NCBI GenBank assembly: GCA_027924585.1
Contig: BSBM01000076.1
Coordinates: 6,917,001-6,981,000, forward strand
DNA: 64,000 nucleotides
Source of the DNA: Larix kaempferi
Lineage: Eukaryota; Streptophyta; Pinopsida; Pinales; Pinaceae
Direction: 5' to 3'
Shown piece by piece: positions 11,430-23,094 of the stretch. The notes beneath the pieces are model-generated. The model saw nothing but the letters and a program-made list of their open reading frames with translations. It ran no database searches and was not told the origin of the DNA. Both the position numbers and the translations under genes were made by a program. Numbering within the stretch: position 1 is the first letter of the stretch; each line of letters opens with the position of its first letter.

Positions 11430-11744
11430 CTATGAATGACAATCTCCACCCGAAGAACCCCTCTGATAATGTTCCTCCCTGCCATGTCCATGTTGAGCAC
11501 ATCTTGAAAGCATTGCATTCAATGAGGCTGTATTTCGCTTTGGCACTTGGCCAAACACTTTATGTGCATCCTCCAAACACCCACATTTAGAATACATGTC
11601 TCCAAGATCTACTCGGCTTTGCTTGGATATCAAGGCTTCATTAAGGCCACCACCATTTGGTATTGAGACCAAAACTTGAAATAGAGCAATTGAACTCAAC
11701 ATTTGAAGAAGCCTTGAACTCATAATTAACAAGCAGACTGTCAT
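11430..11744 (-). pseudogene. PPR (PLS-type) protein fragment
   Basis: On the minus strand, about 11466-11612 encodes DMYSKCGCLEDAHKVFGQVP followed by KRNTASLNAMLSRCAQHGHGRE. This is the end of one pentatricopeptide motif and the start of the next in plant PLS-class PPR proteins, which act in organelle RNA editing and processing. One and a half motifs remain of a protein that normally has ten or more. Leu replaces the usual Trp in the 'SWNAM' word, and sequence after HGRE is unrelated. A dispersed gene remnant; I see no mechanism of capture. Confidence 0.65.
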
Positions 11745-11760
11745 TCAATGTGTTTTATAG

Positions 11761-12000
11761 ATCAATGAAAGATTCGCCAAATTTTTACAATATTTTATAA
11801 TTCAGTGAAATATTCGCCAAATTTTTACAATATTTTATAATTTAGTGAAATATTCGTCAACTTTTTACAATATTTTATAATTCAGTAAAATATTCGCCAA
11901 GATTTTACAATATCTTATAATTTAGTGAAAGATTCGCCAAGATTTTACAATATCATATAATAAAATGAAAGATTCGCCAAAAAATTATATATACATATTA
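11761..12000. repeat. 40-bp tandem array, six copies
   Basis: Six units of exactly 40 bp in phase (11761, 11801, 11841, 11881, 11921, 11961). Each carries GAAAKATTCGCCAA followed by a TTTTACAATATTTTATAA-like stretch. The last copy is diverged, and an isolated GATTCGCCAA recurs near 12045. Confidence 0.9.
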
Positions 12001-12069
12001 TATTATTGATAAAATCGCTTTCAAATTTTCCTATATATCGGGGAGATTCGCCAATTTTTTTACCATATA

Positions 12070-12758
12070 AATTTGGGGGGAGTTCTTAAAATCATCCCTG
12101 GTTTGTGGAACTTCTTTGTTTTTCCCTTACCTTTCTTGGCATGGGATACAAATGCTTGGTTCTCCTCAGGTTGAGTGCCATAGAGTGTTTGTCATGCTAC
12201 AATCCTTGTCTCCTCCTGAGTGCAATCTTCCCATAGCTTATCAAATTTTGGTATTTTGGATCTACCACTTATGCTTTGGATAAAGGACTCCCAAGATGGT
12301 AGAATACCATTCAGAGTGGTGATGACAAGATCCTTATCATTGATGGGATCTCCACTAGTGCTAAGCTTGTCCCTTAGTTCTGTAATCCTCATAAAATATG
12401 AGGCAAAGGATTCTCACTTGGATATCTTCATATTTGAAAGCTGGTTCCTCAATGTGATGGATACATTGATGCTAGTGTGTTCAAACAACTTCATTATGGT
12501 CTTGAACATTTTCCTAGCATTCTTCTTTCTTGAGATTTGAGGAACCAAGTGATCTCTTACTGAGTCCACTAGAATCCTTCTTGCTTTGGCTTCATTCTTC
12601 CTCCATCGGTATTTATCTTCATTGGCTTCTGGTTCAGGGACCTTATCATTCACATATTGTAAAAAGTCATTTGCTTCTAGAAGTAGAAGAACCCTAGACT
12701 TCCAAGAGATAAAGTTGGAAGCTCCTTCCAAACGATCATTAACCTTCATTCCAATCAT
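12070..12758 (-). pseudogene. Ty1/copia gag remnant
   Basis: Minus-strand frame starting MIGMKVNDRLEGASNFISWK is the N-terminus of a copia gag (DUF4219/UBN2-type). It continues through FIQSISGRSKIPKFDKLW and, after a stop, ENQAFVSHAKKGKGK just before where the zinc knuckle should be. There are two in-frame stops, TGA-ended segments at 12414 and 12192, without any shift of frame. The element is cut off near 12070, beside the 40-bp array; protease, integrase, RT and the second LTR are absent. It lies directly downstream, on the minus strand, of a PBS and LTR, so these are one truncated element. Confidence 0.8.
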
Positions 12759-13106
12759 CTTGTTTGCAGATCTAGTCCAGAAACCCTAGCAGGAGCTAGA
12801 TCAAAAATGAAAGTTGGAAATTTGAAAAACTGATTCCACATGTAGATGTGCCTTAGCAAGGCGAGTTGAAAGATGGTTAGGGCTGATCCAAATTTGTGGA
12901 GAAAAGTGGGTCAAAACTGAAACCCTAATTTCTGTTGCAGCTGTAGAATTAGGTCAAAAACTGAAAATTTTCGAAAATGAATTATGTCTTAACCAAATGA
13001 CGTGCCTCCCTAAAAGTGAAATTCCCAAGGCTCTTTTTCTCCAAAATTTTGGGTGAAGAATTCAGAAAATGAAACCCTAGTTCCGGCGATGGCTTCTTCT
13101 ATAACT

Positions 13107-13118
13107 TCTCTGATACCA
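13107..13118 (-). other. Primer-binding site for initiator tRNA-Met
   Basis: Minus strand reads TGGTATCAGAGA immediately after the LTR's terminal CA, complementary to the 3' end of plant initiator tRNA-Met. This sets the element's orientation. Confidence 0.85.
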
Positions 13119-13687
13119 TGTTAGTTTTCATACATTCAAAGCATAATAATTCAATTGCATAAATAGGATCACTAGAAGAAAGACAAAGCACAAAACAATA
13201 ACAATGAAGTTTATCCTGGGAAACCCAAATGGGAGAAAACCTAGCAACCTTCGTATAGAGATGATAATTCCAAGATCAGAGTACAATCATAACAGAGAAA
13301 AGATGGAAATGCTTTCCAAAAAGTAGAAACCCCAAAACAGTCTTCTTCTCCAGCAGATGTGAACTTCTCTCTCCCAAGTGATGCAAACTTGAGTGGATGA
13401 GTGAGTGTCTAAATGAGGTGAACTTTACCTCTATTTATACAAGTGTCAAATCAACCTTTTACCTTAACTGGGTCAACTTCTCTAGGAGGCTGGGCCGACT
13501 TCACTTGGGGAGCAATTAATAACGAATTTCAATCTTTTCTTTTACTTACTTTTCATCCCAAGTTTTACATTGATTTTTTCAGAGTTTACATTAATAAATT
13601 ACATCAAGTTCATCTCCCTTAGGAGGTACAATCAAGTACAATAAAATACAATAAATAATATCTTTCAAAGTTGCACAAAATCCAACA
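13119..13687 (-). repeat. Copia 5' LTR (569 bp) of truncated element
   Basis: Minus-strand sequence starts TGTTGGATTTTGTGC and ends AAAACTAACA next to the PBS. A TATA box (TATAAATAG, minus) sits at 13431-13439. It shares layout and short words with the LTRs at 21042 and 42286 (TATAAATAG box, GTGAGTGA tract, a GGTTTTC-rich tract near the 3' end), so it is a related but different copia family. No matching second LTR is in the window. Confidence 0.8.
13431..13439 (-). promoter_or_regulatory. LTR TATA box
   Basis: TATAAATAG on the minus strand within the LTR, placed as expected for the U3/R boundary. Confidence 0.6.
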
Positions 13688-16160
13688 AAGAGGACGACTT
13701 GGAGGAGGGACACACTGGGTGAGAAGACTTACCTTGTCTCTCTCTTTCTGATCAGTTTGATTCAGGGAGTAATTCTCTCTCTGTAATACTTATTCTCTGT
13801 GATTATTTTCTTCATTTTCATTTACCTTCATTAGTGCTTGCTAACTGATTTTATCTCTTTGGTTTTGCAAGAAGAGAGGGGCGCGTTAGTGGATTTCGGA
13901 AAATTCGTGGGGGAAAGAGAACACAACCAATCTTCACTTGATCTTGGTGGGAGTATTATTTGGCATACCATCATCCATGTAAGCTTGCAAGGTACGTATT
14001 TTATTCTTTTAACTTACCCATATGTCATCTACGCTTAAACCCTAACTGCAAATTATTCGGAGAATTCTCTGGGTTTGATTATTTGGTTTACTAGCAAACC
14101 ATTTCTGGGTTTTTACCTTAAGGCCTATCCCCAGGTGGGTTCTCAAGGTCGTCATGCTCTGAGGACTCCATCTGCCCCTTTTCCCTAGGAACTGATCTTT
14201 AACCCTTGCAACCTCCTTGGTTTTCCTGTCTTTTGGGTTGTTAAACCCTTGTTTGTTGAGCTTGTGTGCTACGGGTTGTTAAACCATTGTCTGTTGAGCT
14301 TGTGTGCTTCAATATTGTCAGATCTACTTGCAACTTGTGCTAGAAAGCCCTAACTCTTCAAATCTACTGCTTGGGATCATTCTCCCTGTTTTAAGGTTCA
14401 CATTTCCCAAGGATGTTGGATTTGATCATTTTCCCTAGCACTAAAATCCTGGATTCACTCTTAATCTCCAAGTCATTGTGTTTAAACACTCAAAGTCTAA
14501 TCTTATCTTTCCTAAGCCTCCACGGTGACCTTTTTTCCTTAAATCTAGGCTTCTTCACCCCTCACCTTATGTACCCTATTTCCATTACTTGATATGGTGA
14601 TTGGGTTGGATCTCTCCTATCGGGAGTAGATCAAGGTCTCCCCCTTTCCTATTTTTGGCTTGGATAGTAAAGAGCGAAGAGTGCCTTGACTGGCATAACA
14701 ACCAATCCATATTGGGAATTAAAGTTGTCTTGTGTCACCTCTTTGGTTGCTCGTCCCCTCTACCGTCCTGTATAGGATAATCTATTGGGGAAACTACTAG
14801 TTGTGTGATAATAGGTACATAGGTAAAGTGGGTGCTCTGAGTTAGAAACGAGCAACTCCATGATAAATTACGCCTCACAATACCACTTTTATGACTTAGT
14901 GAATTTTTACAATTAAAATATCTCATTTTTGCGGGAAATTTTTTAATAGCGAAAAAATTTAAAAATCCCTAGGGGGGACTCAACACATGTTCATAGGACT
15001 CAAAAATAATGACTAGCATGGTAATATACATTGACACTATGATTTAATAAACTCCTAAAGCCTAACCACCAAGACAATTACTCTAGCTTTGGAGGAATGA
15101 GTGAAAAAATCGAAAATTATAAGTCGTTGAAAAGCAATATATAATTAACAAAGAAAAAACACACTAGAGTAATTGGATTGATGACCAAGTCCTAGGAAGG
15201 CCAAGTGATTTACAAAAGGTCATCATGCTACACCATTTATTACAATTCCCCATGGGGACTGGGACTTTTGAACTCTGATAATGAACAAGTAACTTGCTAA
15301 ATCTTTGGCGACTCAACTGCAAGTCCATCAAAGTGCAACTTGGGGGGAACACATTCGAAGTTTGAATTTTTAGGCCTAGATGGATTTTTTTCAGTGGTAC
15401 CTTCAGACCTATCACCATTCGCATATCTACCTCAACACTGTTGCAGCAGGTTTCTACTCTTAAAACTCAAAGATCTAGGGCAAAATTAATGACATATTGA
15501 ATTATCTTCATTAGTAAAATTTATGGACATGATTTACATGCTTTTTGGCCATCAGAATAGCCAATGATAGCTAAAGAAAATGGTGATTTTGGTGGTGTTT
15601 TCTATTATGTATCAGGTCTATCTTTTCCTTTTCTCTGTAATTCCAACTTATAGATCAACATTTTCAAGCATTAAACAAGTAGTTGTAGAGTCCAATGTTT
15701 CACTTGGAGGACAACTTCTTGTGCTTTCTGGGCATACTTATGAGGTTTATCAAGGGAAATCATGGCCAACATGGAAGATGCAAAGAAACATGAGGCTAAT
15801 GATGTGGTACCTTTATGCTTTCAACATTGTTTTCCTGAGTCGAAACTAACCCTTGAAAGAACAAACAAACATTCATATTTGGAGAAGTGCCCACAATTAA
15901 AGAGGCCTAATGAGTACATTAAGACAAGGTGCAAAGTGCCATTGGAAGAGGGACGCTCTACCACTTGGGCATCATATGACAACCCTTCAAAGCCAGGTTA
16001 AACTAAAACTATTGTTGGGAACAACACCCATCTTGTTGGTTCCATTTGTCATACTTCAATTAACACCAGTGCCACATTTTTCCAAATTGCTTAAGCTCGA
16101 TGCAACTGTTATTGGGATGCACTTTATGATGATTAATTTCCCAACTCATTCTTAAGTAAG
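13688..16160. other. No gene recognised; short duplication
   Basis: Several short frames (for example 15164-15424 minus, 15580-15849 and 15762-16001 plus) match nothing I know. A 38-bp tandem duplication lies at about 14233-14308 (GGGTTGTTAAACC...). The acceptor- and donor-like sites around 13870-13990 could be an old exon, unproven. Confidence 0.35.
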
Positions 16161-16162
16161 AA

Positions 16163-16437
16163 ATCTAGTTTCTAGATTAGTGGGGGAGCTTGGCAGAACA
16201 TAAGCACTAAATTTGGTGAGTTTGAATGTTCTATGTGGGTATATCTTGGCTACTATATGCTCCAGGATTTGTGTGTTGTTATGGCATACATATAGGAAAA
16301 CTCTCGTTTCCATATTAGTGGGGGATTTTGGTAGAACTTAAGCACTAAATTTGGTGAGTCTGAATGTTTTCTATGAGTCTAGCTTGGTTACTATATGCTC
16401 CAGAATTTGTATGTTTTTCTGGTATACAGATAGGATG
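16163..16437. repeat. About 137-bp tandem duplication
   Basis: Two diverged copies sharing TTAGTGGGGGA, TAAGCACTAAATTTGGTGAG and CTATATGCTCCAG, offset by about 137 bp. Confidence 0.75.
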
Positions 16438-16460
16438 AATTTTCTTTGGTCCACTATGTG

Positions 16461-17299
16461 CCAAATCTTAGGGTAATATCCTCAGAAGAATTATGCTTCT
16501 CCAAAGGTTATAGGACAACAAAAAGGGGTAAGACTATCATTTATTCCTCTGACCTTTGACACTATGCAAACAAGAAACCTAATAGAGTGAAAACAAAAGG
16601 AAAACAAGAGGGAAACAGTCAGGCATCAACGCAATCTCTTGAAATAGAGAAATCAGATTTTGAAATTTGACATGATAAAATAGAGTTATTCCTTAACACT
16701 TCTCAGATTTATAGTCCTGTTGATGCTTTCTTCAGGATGGACTCTAACCTAGCACCTTGAGTATTAACACATTGTGTATGCGTTCAGTTGAAAAATAAAA
16801 ATCCTTCTAATTTGGAATGGTTAGATCAGATAGAAAGGAAGCTGCTCCAGACCTCCAGCATCGACCTAAGAAAGTGTGTGACAAATCTAAGGGTAATATC
16901 CTCAGAAGAATGATGTTTCTCCAAAGGATATAGGACAACAAAAAGGGGTAAGACTATCATTTATTCCTCTGACCTTTGACACTATGCAAACAAGAAAACT
17001 GCTAGAATGAAAGCAAAAGGAAAACAAGAGGGCAACAATCAGGCATCAAGGAAGTCTCTTGAAATTGAGAATGAGATTTTGAAATCTGATATGTAAAGAA
17101 GAGCTACACCTTAACACTTCTAAGATTTACAGTCCCGTTGATGCTTGCTTCAGGATGGACTCTAACCTAGCACCTTGAGTATTAACACAGTGTGTATGCG
17201 TTCAGCTGAAAAATAAAAAAACCTTCACATTTGGAATGGTTACATCAGATATAAAGGAAGCTACTCCAAAACTCCAGCATCGACCTAAGCAAGTATGGT
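16461..17299. repeat. 420-bp tandem duplication
   Basis: GGGTAATATCCTCAGAAGAA at 16471 recurs at 16891, and similarity runs the whole 420 bp to a second CCAGCATCGACCTAAG. The copies differ by substitutions and a few short indels, and each is non-coding. Confidence 0.85.
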
Positions 17300-18481
17300 G
17301 ACACAAACAATTGGTAAATGGTATACAAAAAACACTTGTAACATGGTCAAAGCACTTTATAGGGGAGTGAGTTAGCCTATCTTGATGAGAACCTATTTAT
17401 TGAGGCGATTTCTATACCATATTTTTATGTGGAGAAGGCCACCACTTCATCCAAGAATGAATCCAAGGAATGAGTGGCACAAATACCAAGGGGCCAAATT
17501 CCATCTTAAGAACTCTCCAATGCACATGTTTTGAGATTTTTGTTGCGCATCCTCTATTTGAGGAATTGGTGGATTGCCTCCTTGATTTCAGGGGTGCACT
17601 CTTTCTTAGGTAGAAAAGGTTCTTATTTCAAGATATATTAAGAATATCCCTAGCCTTAGGGAAAGCACCTAACAACCAAATCATATTCCAAAGCTTGACG
17701 AATTTATTATTTAAAGAGTTCGATAACGCTTTACCACTATTAACCCATGAGATCTACTTTTGATGGATTTTGTTAGCATTAATGGAGGATGCCCTATGGG
17801 ACTATCCTTAATGAAGATACTTGGCATTCCAAGAATGGAGGAACCCACTGAAGAAGGATGCCTTTGTCTGCAATTTAAATTTCAAATTCAATGGTGTTAC
17901 AAATTTAGAAGTCAAACAATAAGTTGATCTCCAACAATGAAAACCATAAACTATTTTCCAGAAAAAAGAATCCAATAGTATTAGTGCCAAAAATATCTTC
18001 AATAGCACAAAATGGGTATAACAGATTTTCTATAACCGTCAACCACCATTACAAATGGGGGATCCTTGCTTAAATAGAGTTCTAGTGTCAAAACCTCCAT
18101 GAATAAAATGATATATCAATACCAAAACCCTATCTTTAATCTGGGAATGCATAAACTACAATTATTTGTCTAACCTACTTGAGGACATTTAATAGAAAGT
18201 ATATTCAAGTTACTTGGGTTGTCTCACCTAGAGGTTTGAGATTAAAAAAAATGAACTTTTATGTATAGCACTTCCCAGAGCTTAGATAAGATAAGATAAT
18301 TTTATTAATGTCCAACGAATGACCACAAAAGTAGGTCAATGGGACTAGATGATACATCGAGTATGAGTACAATGTGGGAGCGCAAGCACACCTCCTAAAA
18401 AGTGTTGAAACTAAGATAAAATAAAGTAAAATAAAGAAATATATAGGCAATAGTACAGCCTCATAAACCTGTATAAAACCG
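17300..18481. other. No gene; possible old LINE tail
   Basis: No long frame. Near 18281-18305 the minus strand reads ATTAATAAAATTATC, reminiscent of a plant LINE 3' end. No target duplication was found. Confidence 0.3.
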
Positions 18482-18826
18482 TATCAAAATGTACATGATG
18501 CAAGATTTAAAGTGAGTTCATCCAAGGCTGTACAACTCAAACAACACAAAAACTTGTGAAGACAGGAAGAATGCAGGGGAGAGATGAAGATGGATCCAAT
18601 GATGTCAGGATCTCCTAGGCTTGATGGTCGAGGGCGAGCGGAAACTACATTCCTGCTCTCTATCACCATCGGGGCTCTCTAGAGCCATTGGGATGTTCGA
18701 CTGTATGATCTAGGGGGGGATGTAGGAGCAAGGGATACTCATAACATTCAAGGTCAAAGGAAAGAAACTCTAGATAGATCGTTGGTGACCCTGCCGACAC
18801 TCAGAATAAAGATGGAAGGTGATCCA

Positions 18827-18985
18827 GATTTATGTGGGAACGAAACAAAAGATAGCATATACAGAATCATATACAGAGATTTATGTGGGAACGAAACAAA
18901 AGATAGCATATACAGAATCATATACAGAGATTTCTGTGGGAACGAAACAAAAAATAGCATATACAGAATCATATACATAGATATA
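18827..18985. repeat. 51-bp tandem repeat, three copies, in frame
   Basis: Units start at 18827, 18878 and 18929, exactly 51 bp apart. On the plus strand they keep an open frame of 17-residue repeats (DLCGNETKDSIYRIIYR), and the minus strand is also open. Period divisible by three is suggestive but short; no homologue is recognised. Confidence 0.85.
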
Positions 18986-19199
18986 TTGCAAAGAACACAG
19001 TGATATAGTAAACACACATTCTATTAAATAGCAAAAATAGAACAGACTGTAAAATACAATAGCTGGAATGGTGGTAGCTATCTCTGAGAAAAGATGTGGC
19101 CGCTATGCTCATTCGTGCCAAGATGAATACAAAGAGAGGCCGAAAGGGCCTATTTATCATAAGCATGAGGGAGAGAATCCCAAACATCCAAAAAACCTA

Positions 19200-19970
19200 A
19201 CCCTAGAAGATGAACCGTCATAAATTTTGCGTCCCCAAGGTGGTTAGTTGAACAGTCAACTTCTCGGGGTCATAACGTTTGCATACGATCTCCGTTTGAG
19301 GCGCTTGGTAGCCCGTTGGAAAGGTCTATCCGCAATTTAAAATTTTTGATTGGGTTCAAGTGTTTTACGAACCATTTGGCCCCCCAAATCACCAAAAAAT
19401 GTCTTTTAGGTCCTCAAAGTGGCTCCGGAAGTTTAGGACCCAAAAAACTGCTAAAAATAGTAATTTGCCAAAATTGCCAGAAGCCTGTTTTGAGCCAGTA
19501 GGAAGAGGTGTTCCACCACCGATATCCACCTGGATCAGAAGGCGAGAGTGTCTTGCTCTGGGTCCGTTTGGTCTTGATCTCTTTGTCGCTCTGGTAATGA
19601 GTGGGTTGGTGTATACTTCGGAAACTCCAAACCGATCTCAAAAATATCAATCAATATCCCAAAGGGGGAGGCTAAGGGGAGACTCGAAGTCTCACCACTC
19701 TACTATCGGAGGTAGTCTAGAACTCTGATCGTTGCTTGTTGCTCCAATTCGATGGGTCAACAATAAAATAGGATGTGATCATCTTGGTCCCCCCAGGGAG
19801 GGGTGGGGAATGTAGTAAATGGGACATGTGGTTGAATACGTCCCTAATGAAGATGAAAAGGCATCTCTGTCGAAAAAAGGTAGAGAGGGATACCCCTGAG
19901 TCCCTTTGGAGGCAGTGATATCATTCCCTGATCTCATAGTACAAAGGGCACCTAAGTACAACAAAATTTA
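19200..19970. other. Retroelement leader-like, non-coding
   Basis: The stretch at 19260-19330 (ATAACGTTTGCATACGATC, CGTTGGAAAGGTC) resembles leader sequence common in plant LTR retrotransposons. No LTR, PBS or pol found with it. Confidence 0.25.
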
Positions 19971-19974
19971 CTAA

Positions 19975-20150
19975 AATTATGGATGTTTATAGGAGTGAGT
20001 TAAGAATGAAATAAAATTATTTAGTTATGGATTGTAGTAGGAGTGAGTTAAGCATGTATTTAGTTATGGATTTAATAGGAGTGAGTTAGGAATCAGTTAA
20101 TAATATATTTAGTTATCGATTGTAATAGGAGTGAGTTAGTTGGTACTAAG
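19975..20150. repeat. Short imperfect repeats (about 50 bp)
   Basis: Four spaced copies of ATAGGAGTGAGTTA alternating with TTTAGTTATGGATT. Confidence 0.6.
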
Positions 20151-20221
20151 AGGGTTAATAATATTAAGGTTATAGGTTCAATAATATTAATTTATTAGTC
20201 GACAATATTACAGTTAATAAC

Positions 20222-20935
20222 ATTGGTCCACAATAATATTATGGCTCTTGATTAGTGCGTTGATTTCAGTATTATTGATTTAATACAATTGACTGTGATT
20301 CTTGATTGAGTACAATGCATTGATTTCAGTGTTATCTAATTCATTTCAATTGATTATGGCTCTTGATTGAGTACAGTGAATTGATTTCAACGTTATATGA
20401 TTCAATTCAATTGACTATTTCTCTTGAATGAGTACAGTGCATTGATTCTAGTGTTATTTGATTCAATTCAATTGATTATGGCTCTTGATTGAGTACAGTG
20501 CATTGATTTCAGTGTTATCCAATTCAATTCAATTGACTATGGTTCTTGATTGAGTACAGTGCATTGATTTCAGTGTTCTCCCATTCAATTCAATTGACTA
20601 TGGTTCTTGATTAAGTATAGTCCATTGATTGCAGTGTTGCTCGATTCAATTCAATTGATTATGGCTCTTGATTGAGTACAATGCATTGATTTCAGTGTTA
20701 TTCGATTTGATTCAATTGATTATGGCTCTTGATTGAGTACAATGCATTGATCTCAGTGTTGTTGGATTCAATTCAATAGACTACGGCTCTTGATTAAGTA
20801 AAGTGCATTGATTTCAATGTTATCCAACTCAATTCAATTGACTATGGTTCTTGATTTAGTACAATGCATTTATTTCAATTTTTATCTAATTCAATAAAAT
20901 TAACTATGGTGCTTGATATGGTACAGTAATTCATG
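20222..20935. repeat. 61-bp minisatellite, about 12 copies
   Basis: Units of 61 bp built on ATGGCTCTTGATTGAGTACA and TGCATTGATTTCAGTGTTAT, followed by CAATTCAATTGA. The phase advances one base per 60-base line, confirming the period. Copies differ by substitutions; it ends about 100 bp before the copia element. Confidence 0.9.
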
Positions 20936-21036
20936 TTATCATGTCTTCTCATAATGGAGATATGAATGGTCTTCATCTTGAGGAAGTAAGAAGGTAGATA
21001 TGAGAACATTTTATCTGACACAAAAAGAAGCTAGCA

Positions 21037-21041
21037 TATAT
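21037..21041. repeat. Copia target-site duplication TATAT, left
   Basis: TATAT directly before the LTR; the same five bases follow the other LTR at 42945-42949. Confidence 0.75.
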
Positions 21042-21687
21042 TGTTAAATTTTCATAATTTACTTCAATCTGATCTAGGATCTTAACTGAGAGAACAACAT
21101 GTACAGCATATCTACAGCATATTAATCATGGACACAATAATGCAAGCACACAAGAGACACAGAGTTTAATTGGGGAAAATCATAAAGGTGAAAAACCCCA
21201 ATAACTTCCTCACAGATAGATAGAGCAATGATACAACCAGAATACAAGAGATAGTCTTCTCCTAGCAGCAGAGCATCCTCCTCCACAAGTGCGCCACTCT
21301 CTAAAGTGTGAGTGAGTGAATAGAATGATGAAATAGAGATCTCCCGATCTCTATTTATACTAGACTTGACTTGCCTGATAACCTTTACTAGGTCGGCCTT
21401 AACTTAACCACATAACACAATGCTGACTGGGCCAACACCCAATAGGCTGGTCTAATAACCCTTTGACCCACATGGCCGACCCCAACTAGGGTGGTCTAAT
21501 AACCCTTCGACCCACATGACTTATACAGGGCCGACCCCAACAAGGTGGTCTAATAACCCATCAATTATAAGTTACGACACTTACAATATAAATGATGACA
21601 CTTCCGTATAGAGGAATAATAACATCTCTATAGGAATACAATATACATATATGTGAAATACATTCCGAAGTTACATATACATCAACA
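21042..21687 (-). repeat. Level-1 copia 3' LTR (646 bp)
   Basis: Minus strand TGTTGATGTATATGTAAC to TGAAAATTTAACA. A minus-strand TATA box (TATAAATAG) lies at 21351-21359. Matches 42286-42944 along its length. Confidence 0.9.
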
Positions 21688-21697
21688 CTCCCTCTTA
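21688..21697 (-). other. Polypurine tract of copia element
   Basis: Minus strand TAAGAGGGAG abuts the 3' LTR's TGTTG. This primes plus-strand DNA synthesis. Confidence 0.7.
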
Positions 21698-21944
21698 ACT
21701 AGGAAGATATTTCTCGACACAGGTCTTCTATCACAAGTCATCTTCTCTAGATCATCGTCACTAGATAATCATCATCGAGTCATCATCATCGCCACTGCTA
21801 CTGCTATCTCAATCAATCTCTGAATCTACTCATCATAGGAAGTTCTACAGAGCCAGTCCTTTTTCATACTGGATGTAGGCCCACCACCTACAGGTCTTCG
21901 TCATAACTGGCCATACTGTGGAATCGTCGGGACTTATTACGTGC

Positions 21945-22440
21945 GTCACAAAACCTTGCAAGAGAATCCCAGGCTGTTACGAGCACACAGCTCTACCTTT
22001 AGGATCTCCCAGGGCCATATTATATGTGACCCCACCACAAAACCTTGCAAGAGCATCCTAGGCTGTTACGAGCACACAGCTCTACCTATAGGATCTCCCA
22101 GGGATAGATTAGATGTGGTCATGGCAAAACCTTGCAAGAGCATCCCAGGACTTATTAAGGGCACACAGCCCAACCTATCGGATCTCCCAGGGACAGATTA
22201 TATGCCATAGGACAAAACCTCGAAAGAGCATCTGCTAGATATCCCAGGGCCAAATTATATTCCATAGGAAAAACCTTGCAAGACTATCTGCAGATCTCCC
22301 AGGGCCAAATTATATGTCCTCCCAGAGAAAAACCTCGAAAGAGCATTTTCCAGATATCCCATGGCCAAATTACATGCCATAGGAAAAACCTTGCAAGACT
22401 ATCTGCAAATCTCTGAGGGCCAAATTATATGCTCATCTGC
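21945..22440. repeat. Tandem array with long (88 bp) and short (58 bp) units
   Basis: Seven units each begin AAAACCT(T/C)G(C/A)AAGA and end with a variant of CCCAGGGCCAAATTATATG. The first three are about 88 bp and contain ACACAGCTCTACCT; the last four lack that middle part and are about 58 bp. It lies between copia RNase H and the 3' LTR. Confidence 0.8.
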
Positions 22441-23000
22441 ACAACCTGATCCACTGCCATAGAGTATCAACCTGATACTTGTCATACATCATCCTAATGT
22501 ACACATGATCATCTTGATCATCATCACTGCAACATCCTGCTGCATATCATTTGGAGCAACATCCTGAAGCTCGTCATCCATGATCATCCTGATCATACAA
22601 TGCATCTACCTGATGCATACCAAGTATCTACCTAATACATATCATCATACATGATCCACCTGATCATACAATGTATCCACCTGATACAAATACAAATACA
22701 TGATCCACATGATCATACATGAAACATATCAACATACATGATCTACCTGATCATACAATTTATCCACCTAATACATATACAGATACATGGTCCAAGCATC
22801 TAACATGATGCATATACATACAAATGATCCAACCGATCATATCCAGCATCCAACATGATGCGTACATACATATACATATAAATGATCCAACTGATCATCT
22901 CCAGCATACAACATGATGCGTACATACATATACATATAAATGATCCAATTGATCATATCCAGCATCCTCCTGATGCATATACAGAGCAGTAACTGGAGCA
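22441..23000. repeat. ATGATCCA/TGATCAT-rich repeats, including a 58-bp array
   Basis: Repeated CATGATCCACCTGATCATAC words, then 58-bp units starting at 22847, 22905 and 22963 (AACATGATGCGTACATACAT...). Non-coding 3' region of the copia element. Confidence 0.75.
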
Positions 23001-23094
23001 TCGTCCTGATGCTCATCATCCAACGCTTACATCCACATCCATGTGAAGGATCCTCCTTCCAACATGCTTGGAATGGCTTCTGCAAATGTGTCTA

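Noticed and set aside
18754-19017. 87-codon minus-strand frame with repeated residues
   Set aside because: Reverse reading of the 51-bp tandem repeat; both strands are open by repetition.
20222-20935. CRISPR-like array
   Set aside because: No repeat-spacer alternation; whole 61-bp units are repeated with drift, in a eukaryotic context. The same holds for the 40-bp and 37-bp arrays.
13119-21687. Pairing the 13119-13687 LTR with the 21042-21687 LTR as one element
   Set aside because: They share architecture but not sequence along their length, and 21042-21687 pairs far better with 42286-42944.
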